Shown here one piece after another: positions 28,327 through 33,410 of a DNA stretch of 33,410 bases. The position numbers and the translations under genes were made by a program. Source of the DNA: Mycobacterium sp. (GTDB lineage Bacteria > Actinomycetota > Actinomycetes > Mycobacteriales > Mycobacteriaceae); the NCBI GenBank assembly GCA_031292695.1, contig JARLGS010000610.1, forward strand, positions 1 through 33,410, given 5' to 3'. The notes beneath the pieces are model-generated. The model worked only from the letters and a program-made list of their open reading frames with translations. It had not been told where the DNA came from and searched no databases. How positions within the stretch are numbered: position 1 is the first letter of the stretch; every line of letters begins with the position of its first letter.

Positions 28327-30813
28327 CTAGCTGGCCGTGCTGGCTGGCTTCGCCGGCGGCGGCGGGGCAGGCAACACCGCGTACAGGTCCTGTTCGAACG
28401 CGGTGCGCGCCTCGCCGTCGGCCGCGATGTCGTCGGGCACCACCAGACCGAACGCATCTACCACCGTGGCACCCAGTGTCGTGACCTTCGCCCAAGCCAC
28501 GTCGAAACCCTTGCGCTCGATCACCGCGGACAACCGGGCCAACAGGCCTGGCCGGTCAGCGCTGCGGACCTGGACCACCAGCTCGCCGGGTGAGGAACCC
28601 GCGAACCACAGCACCCGCGGCGGTGCGACCGCGTGGTGGCCGGGAATCGCGGCCGGAATCTCTCCGGCCCGGCGGGCGCTGGCCGGCGCTTCTGCGTCAC
28701 GCTCTTCGAGCGCGCCGATCACATCCAGGTCGCCGTCGAGTGCCAGGATGAGCTGCTGACGCAACAGCCCGGCCGCCGGTGGTGTCCCGAAATGCGGGGA
28801 CACCACGAAGGTATTGATGGCCAGCCCGTCATGGCTGTTGACCGACGCCGAATGGACCCGCAACGAGTTCAGGGCCAGCACTCCGGCGGCCTTGGACAGC
28901 AGACCGCGACGGTCCTGCGCGATCATGATGACGTCGAACATGTGCGGGCTGTCGGCCGGCGTGAGTTCGACATGTACACCGGCCTGGGTGGCACGGGCAA
29001 CAAGCTGTGGATCAATCGGATCCGGCTGGGGCAGGTCCTCCCCCGCCATCACCAGCCGGCATCGGCGCACCAGATCGCCGATCAGCGAGGCCTTCCAGTC
29101 CCCCCAAACTCCGGGGCCGGTGGCCAGTGAGTCCGCCTCGGCCAGCGCCTGCAACAACTCCAGCAGCACCGGGTCGCCGCCCAGCGACTCGACAACGGCG
29201 GCAATGGTGTTGGGGTCCTGCAGGTCTCGCCGGGTCGCGGTGTCGGGCAGCAGGAGGTGGTAGCGCACCATCTTGACCAGCACGTCGATGTCCGCGGGCC
29301 ACATGCCCAGCCGCGTGCCGATCTGGTAGGCGAGTTCGGCGCCGATCACACTGTGATCGCCGCCCCGCCCCTTGCCGATGTCATGCAGCAGTGCGCCAAG
29401 CACCAGCAGGTCGGGCCGGGTCACCCGGGTGGTGAAAGCGCTTGCGCGGGAAACCGTTTCGATGAGGTGGCGGTCCACGGTCCAGATGTGCACGACGTCG
29501 CGTGGTGGCAGGTCACGGATCGCGCCCCATTCCGGGAACAGCCGGCCCCACAGCCCGGTCCGGTCCAGTGCCTCCACGGTGGCCACCGCGCCGGGGCCGG
29601 CAGCGAGCATGACCAGCAGGTCGTTGAGCGCTTCCTTCGGCCACGGAGTGCGCAGTTCGGGTGCCGATTCGGCCAGTCGCCCCAGCGTCGAGGCCGCGAT
29701 GGGTAGTCCGGTGGTGGCCCCAGCCGCGGCCACGCGCAGAATCAGACCCGGGTCCCGCTGCGGCTTCGCATCGCGGGCCAGGATCACCTCGCCGCCGAAC
29801 TCCAGCACACCCTCGTCGAGGGGGCGGCGCACGGGTCGCTTCAGTGCGGCAAAACCCCGGCGCGGCAGGGCATTTCCCGCGGTGCGAATGCCTGCGTCCA
29901 CATAGAAGCTGATGGTCCGAGCGGCGTCGCTGATCATCCGGGCCAGGTCAAACCGGTCCCCGATACCCAACGCCGCACCGACCTCGTCGGCGTACTGGGC
30001 CAGCACCATTTCGCGGCCCTTGTGCGAGACCCGATGCAGTTCCGTACGGACATTCAGCAACGCCAGATGAGCATCGCCCAGGGTGCCGATCGGCGACGCC
30101 ACCGAACTGCTCGGATAGACGTCCGCCAATTGCGCGATGGCCAGCGCATTCAGCAGCTGCACATCGCGCAGGCCACCACGGCCGCTCTTCAGATCGGGTT
30201 CGGCCCGGTGCGCGATCTGGCCCGACCGCTCCCACCTCGCCTGGGCATGTTCGATCAACTCGGCGAACCGCGGCGCGATGCCGGTACGCCACTGTCGTTT
30301 TGCCCCACCGACCAACAGCGACGACAGATCCGAATCACCGGCGATGTGTCGTGCGTCCAGCATGGCCAGCCCGGCGGAGACGTCGTTCGCCGCGGTCTTG
30401 AGTGCCTGCGGTACCGTCCGAACGCTGTGGTCCAGGTGAATATTGGCGTCCCACAACGGGTACCACAACGATTCGGCGATTTCGGTGACGACGTCCTTCG
30501 GCAGATCGTCGTGCAGCAGCGTCAGGTCCAGATCGGAATACGGCAGCATCTCCCGCCGCCCCAGCCCGCCGGTTGACACAATGGCGAAACCGCTGGTCTC
30601 GGTGATGCCGATCTCGGTTGCCTTTGCCACAAGCCAGAATTCGTACAGATCGACCAAAGCCTCACGCAACGCGGCGGAATCGAGCCGACGTGCCCCGCCG
30701 GCGAGCAACTGCTCGACCGCCGCGGAGAGGTCGGTCGCCGGCCGGGGTGAATCCCCTGCCGGAGCCCCCTCATCGGAGGCCCCGGCAGCGGAATCTGGCT
30801 TCTGCTTGGTCAT
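28327..30813 (-). CDS. glnD: PII nucleotidyltransferase GlnD
   Basis: This 828-residue bifunctional nitrogen sensor is an adenylyl/uridylyltransferase that modifies PII when nitrogen is scarce and removes the group when glutamine is high. The nucleotidyltransferase signature [16 protein letters not shown] is at about 82-97. An HD hydrolase domain contains [14 protein letters not shown]. Two ACT glutamine-sensing domains occupy the last 200 residues (around [23 protein letters not shown] and [17 protein letters not shown]). In actinobacteria GlnD adenylylates rather than uridylylates PII. ATG 30813 lies 18 nt after glnB. It is the third gene of amtB-glnB-glnD. Confidence 0.97.
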   Translation of the reverse strand: MTKQKPDSAAGASDEGAPAGDSPRPATDLSAAVEQLLAGGARRLDSAALREALVDLYEFWLVAKATEIGITETSGFAIVSTGGLGRREMLPYSDLDLTLLHDDLPKDVVTEIAESLWYPLWDANIHLDHSVRTVPQALKTAANDVSAGLAMLDARHIAGDSDLSSLLVGGAKRQWRTGIAPRFAELIEHAQARWERSGQIAHRAEPDLKSGRGGLRDVQLLNALAIAQLADVYPSSSVASPIGTLGDAHLALLNVRTELHRVSHKGREMVLAQYADEVGAALGIGDRFDLARMISDAARTISFYVDAGIRTAGNALPRRGFAALKRPVRRPLDEGVLEFGGEVILARDAKPQRDPGLILRVAAAGATTGLPIAASTLGRLAESAPELRTPWPKEALNDLLVMLAAGPGAVATVEALDRTGLWGRLFPEWGAIRDLPPRDVVHIWTVDRHLIETVSRASAFTTRVTRPDLLVLGALLHDIGKGRGGDHSVIGAELAYQIGTRLGMWPADIDVLVKMVRYHLLLPDTATRRDLQDPNTIAAVVESLGGDPVLLELLQALAEADSLATGPGVWGDWKASLIGDLVRRCRLVMAGEDLPQPDPIDPQLVARATQAGVHVELTPADSPHMFDVIMIAQDRRGLLSKAAGVLALNSLRVHSASVNSHDGLAINTFVVSPHFGTPPAAGLLRQQLILALDGDLDVIGALEERDAEAPASARRAGEIPAAIPGHHAVAPPRVLWFAGSSPGELVVQVRSADRPGLLARLSAVIERKGFDVAWAKVTTLGATVVDAFGLVVPDDIAADGEARTAFEQDLYAVLPAPPPPAKPASTAS

Positions 30814-30831
30814 CTAAGAGTCAGCCGCCGG

Positions 30832-31221
<390 letters not shown>

Positions 31222-32586
31222 TCACACGAGTTCATAAGCGGTTTCCGCGTGCTGCGATTCGTCGATGCCACTCGCCTCATCTTCCTCGCTCACCCGCAGT
31301 CCGATTGTGTACTTGACCGCCAGTGCAATGATCAAGGTGGCGACGAACGAGTACGCCATCACCGAGAACGCGCCCACAGCCTGCTTCTCCAGCTGAGCCC
31401 AGCCACCACCGTAGAACAGACCCTTGACTGCTGCCGGCGCCTCGTCGGTCGCAAAGAGACCGATCAGCAGGGTGCCGGTGAGACCACCGATCATGTGCAC
31501 ACCGACCACGTCGAGCGCGTCGTCGAAGCCGAGCTTGAACTTCAGTCCGACGGCCAGGGCACACACCGCGCCACCGATCAGGCCGATGGCCAGTGCGCCG
31601 ACGACGTTCACCGACGAACAAGACGGCGTGATAGCCACCAGACCGGCGACGATGCCCGACGCGGCACCCACAGTCGTAGCGTGGCCGTCGCGGATCCGCT
31701 CCACCAGCAGCCAGGACAACATGGCAGAGGCAGTGGCAATGGTCGTGGTGGTGAAGGTCTCCGCAGCCGATGCATTGGCCGACAACGCCGAACCGGCATT
31801 GAACCCGTACCAACCGAACCACAGCAGGCCGGCGCCCAGCATGACGAACGGCACGTTGTGCGGACGGGTCAAGGCACCCGGCCAGCCCTTGCGCTTGCCC
31901 AGCACGATGCACAGCGCCAGACCTGCCGCACCCGAGTTGATGTGGACCGCGGTACCACCGGCGAAGTCGATCGCCTGAAGCTTGTTCGCGATCCAGCCGC
32001 CGTGGTGGATGACCTTGCCGGTGGCATCCTTGACGTCGAAGTCGAACACCCAGTGCGCGACCGGGAAGTAGACGATCGTCGCCCACAGACCGGCGAAGAC
32101 CAACCAGCTACTGAACTTGAGTCGGTCGGCAATGGCACCCGAGATCAGGGCCACCGTGATGATCGCGAACATCAACTGGAACATCACGAAGACGAGCGCA
32201 GGGAGCGTTCCGAAGAGCGGGATATCAACTTCCGGCACAGCGGCCACTGCCGCCGTGCTACCGCTGGCGGGCACGGCGGCAACGGCTGCGGCACCGTTGG
32301 CGGCGGTGAACATACCCTTCAGCCCGAAGAACTGACTCGGGTTGCCGAACAGGTTGTCCGTGTCGTTTGCGAACGACATCGAGAATCCGTATAGGACCCA
32401 CAACACTGTCACCAGCCCCATGGCGCTGATGCTCATCATGATCATGTTGAGCACGCCCCTGGCACGCACCATGCCGCCGTAGAAGAACGCCAGTCCCGGC
32501 GTCATCAACAGCACCAGTGCGGCACTAGCCAGCATCCAAGCCGTATCCCCAGAGTTGGGGACACCCATTATCGGAAATCCATCCAC
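31222..32586 (-). CDS. amtB: ammonium transporter AmtB
   Basis: This is a 454-residue Amt-family ammonium channel with about eleven transmembrane helices. The pore twin histidines are in FPVAHWVFDF and VVGVHMIGGLTG, and LTPGLAFFYGGMVR-like and SGAAGLALC signature regions are present. An Ala-rich loop of about 30 residues (around 96-120) follows the second helix pair, longer than in E. coli. Start GTG 32586 is supported by AAGGAGG about 9 nt upstream. It heads the amtB-glnB-glnD operon, with GlnR-like boxes 70-140 nt upstream, so induction under nitrogen limitation is expected. Confidence 0.96.
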   Translation of the reverse strand: MDGFPIMGVPNSGDTAWMLASAALVLLMTPGLAFFYGGMVRARGVLNMIMMSISAMGLVTVLWVLYGFSMSFANDTDNLFGNPSQFFGLKGMFTAANGAAAVAAVPASGSTAAVAAVPEVDIPLFGTLPALVFVMFQLMFAIITVALISGAIADRLKFSSWLVFAGLWATIVYFPVAHWVFDFDVKDATGKVIHHGGWIANKLQAIDFAGGTAVHINSGAAGLALCIVLGKRKGWPGALTRPHNVPFVMLGAGLLWFGWYGFNAGSALSANASAAETFTTTTIATASAMLSWLLVERIRDGHATTVGAASGIVAGLVAITPSCSSVNVVGALAIGLIGGAVCALAVGLKFKLGFDDALDVVGVHMIGGLTGTLLIGLFATDEAPAAVKGLFYGGGWAQLEKQAVGAFSVMAYSFVATLIIALAVKYTIGLRVSEEDEASGIDESQHAETAYELV

Positions 32587-32657
32587 TGGCTGATTCCTCC
32601 TTCGCCCATGTCACGGTCAGGCACCGTTGACCTAGGCCAGAACTTTGCGCAGCGGTT

Positions 32658-32727
32658 GTTTCGCGCACGACGCATGGGGGTTTCGCCCGTGTGAACGGAT
32701 CGACCACTTCCGTTTCGGGACGGTTAA
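32658..32727 (-). promoter_or_regulatory. three GlnR-like boxes upstream of amtB
   Basis: On the plus strand GTTTC starts at 32658 and 32680, exactly 22 bp apart, the a-site/b-site spacing of GlnR. A third GTTTC is at 32712. Compared with GTNAC-N6-GNAAC read on the minus strand, the second box is TTCAC-N6-GAAAC, the third TTAAC-N6-GAAAC and the first GCGTC-N6-GAAAC. The GAAAC half is perfect in all three and the other half matches 4 of 5 bases in two. Confidence 0.6.
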
Positions 32728-32826
32728 TGCCCTCGTCGGTGGCGCTCACAAAGCCTGGCGAGCAGACGTGAAAACCCCATAATTTCTCTGAAACCGGGGG
32801 TTCCGCGTCCGCTCAGGAGGGGCCGG

Positions 32827-33410
32827 CTACCCCAGAAGCGCATCGACGAACGCGGCGGGCTCGAAGGGTGCGAGGTCGTCCGGACCCTCGCCCAGGCCGA
32901 CCAGCTTGACCGGCACCCCGAGCTCCTGCTGTACCCGAAACACGATGCCACCCTTTGCCGTTCCGTCGAGCTTGGTCAGCACGACGCCGGTGATGTCGAC
33001 CACCTCCGCGAACACCCGGGCCTGCGGAAGGCTGTTCTGACCGATGGTCGCGTCCAGCACCAGCAACACCTCGTCGACCTTGGCGCGCTTCTCCACCACC
33101 CGCTTGACCTTGCCCAGTTCGTCCATCAGACCGGTCTTGGTGTGTAGCCGGCCGGCGGTGTCGACCACCACGACGTCGGCGCCCGCGGCGACGCCCTTGT
33201 CCACGGCGTCGTACGCCACCGACGCCGGGTCGGCCCCCTCTGGGCCGCGCACGGTATCGGCGCCGACGCGGGCGCCCCAGCTCTGCAGCTGGTCGGCTGC
33301 GGCGGCGCGGAAGGTGTCGGCCGCGCCGAGGACGACCCGTCGGCCGTCGGCGACGAGCACCCGGGCCAGCTTGCCGACGGTAGTGGTCTTGCCTGCGCCG
33401 TTGACCCCGA
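32827..33410 (-). CDS. ftsY: signal recognition particle receptor FtsY (5' part outside the window)
   Basis: This is the C-terminal 194 residues or so of the SRP receptor GTPase. The P-loop GVNGAGKTTTVGKLAR is encoded at the window edge, followed by LGAADTFRAAAADQL, the DTAGRLHTK box, LVLDATIGQN, TKLDGTAKGG and the GLGEGPDDLAPF motif. The stop is at 32827-32829. The N domain and the start lie beyond 33410. FtsY binds the Ffh-ribosome complex at the membrane. A weak hairpin (GAAACC/GGTTCC at 32790-32804) in the 240-bp gap to amtB may help terminate it. Confidence 0.96.
   Translation of the reverse strand, partial: GVNGAGKTTTVGKLARVLVADGRRVVLGAADTFRAAAADQLQSWGARVGADTVRGPEGADPASVAYDAVDKGVAAGADVVVVDTAGRLHTKTGLMDELGKVKRVVEKRAKVDEVLLVLDATIGQNSLPQARVFAEVVDITGVVLTKLDGTAKGGIVFRVQQELGVPVKLVGLGEGPDDLAPFEPAAFVDALLG

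Noticed and set aside
27172..28593. A long plus-strand open frame opposite ffh and the end of glnD
   Set aside because: Ffh and GlnD are unmistakable on the minus strand. The opposite frame is a codon-bias shadow rich in Gln/His/Asp.

Overview
The window is high-GC actinobacterial DNA that reads as a rapidly growing Mycobacterium (Mycolicibacterium-type) chromosome. From about 14.7 kb to the right edge, the gene order follows, from memory, the M. tuberculosis block Rv2901c to Rv2921c: DUF2469, rnhB, lepB, rplS, lppW, trmD, rimM, KH protein, rpsP, SnoaL-like, dacB2, amidohydrolase, ffh, glnD, glnB, amtB, ftsY. Proteins are of mycobacterial type throughout. I see no tRNA, rRNA, CRISPR array, insertion sequence or phage gene.

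Left part (1-14.7 kb), accessory and catabolic. It opens with an HSL-type esterase and a 3-alpha-HSD-like SDR, then an AraC regulator divergent from a DUF1772 membrane protein. A steroid-type module follows: a Rieske oxygenase of the KshA family, a small four-Cys protein and an SDR form a tightly packed minus-strand operon, divergent from a KstD-like flavin dehydrogenase. Next come an unusual double TetR protein and a group of hydrolases: a dehalogenase/epoxide-hydrolase-like enzyme, an SDR plus alpha/beta hydrolase operon, and a haloacid-dehalogenase-like HAD enzyme. PadR and TetR regulators and a cytochrome P450 complete the region.

The main novelty candidate is here. A 16-bp palindromic site, TGGGYTGCKCMVCCCA, occurs just downstream of the apparent -10 element of three separate transcription units (8.9-9.7, 9.97-11.4 and 11.4-12.1 kb). 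This implies one local regulon, with the adjacent PadR as the first suspect. In that regulon the SDR lacks its catalytic Tyr/Lys and the downstream hydrolase has Ala where the nucleophilic Ser belongs.

Right part (14.7-33.4 kb), core. It holds the rplS-lepB-rnhB-DUF2469 group, the rpsP-khpA-rimM-trmD operon for ribosome assembly and tRNA modification, and two cell-wall serine hydrolases (lppW, dacB2). A three-gene two-component cassette (OmpR-type regulator, histidine kinase, exported protein) sits between rpsP and the SnoaL-like gene, a position where I recall nothing comparable in M. tuberculosis. Then come the SRP GTPase ffh and the nitrogen-control set amtB-glnB-glnD, with three GlnR-like boxes upstream of amtB. 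The window ends inside ftsY.

Several genes have a TANNNT-like -10 element 6-7 nt before the start codon, the pattern of leaderless mycobacterial transcripts. Start-site choices were made by eye from Shine-Dalgarno or -10 placement and family alignment remembered from knowledge; none was checked by search.
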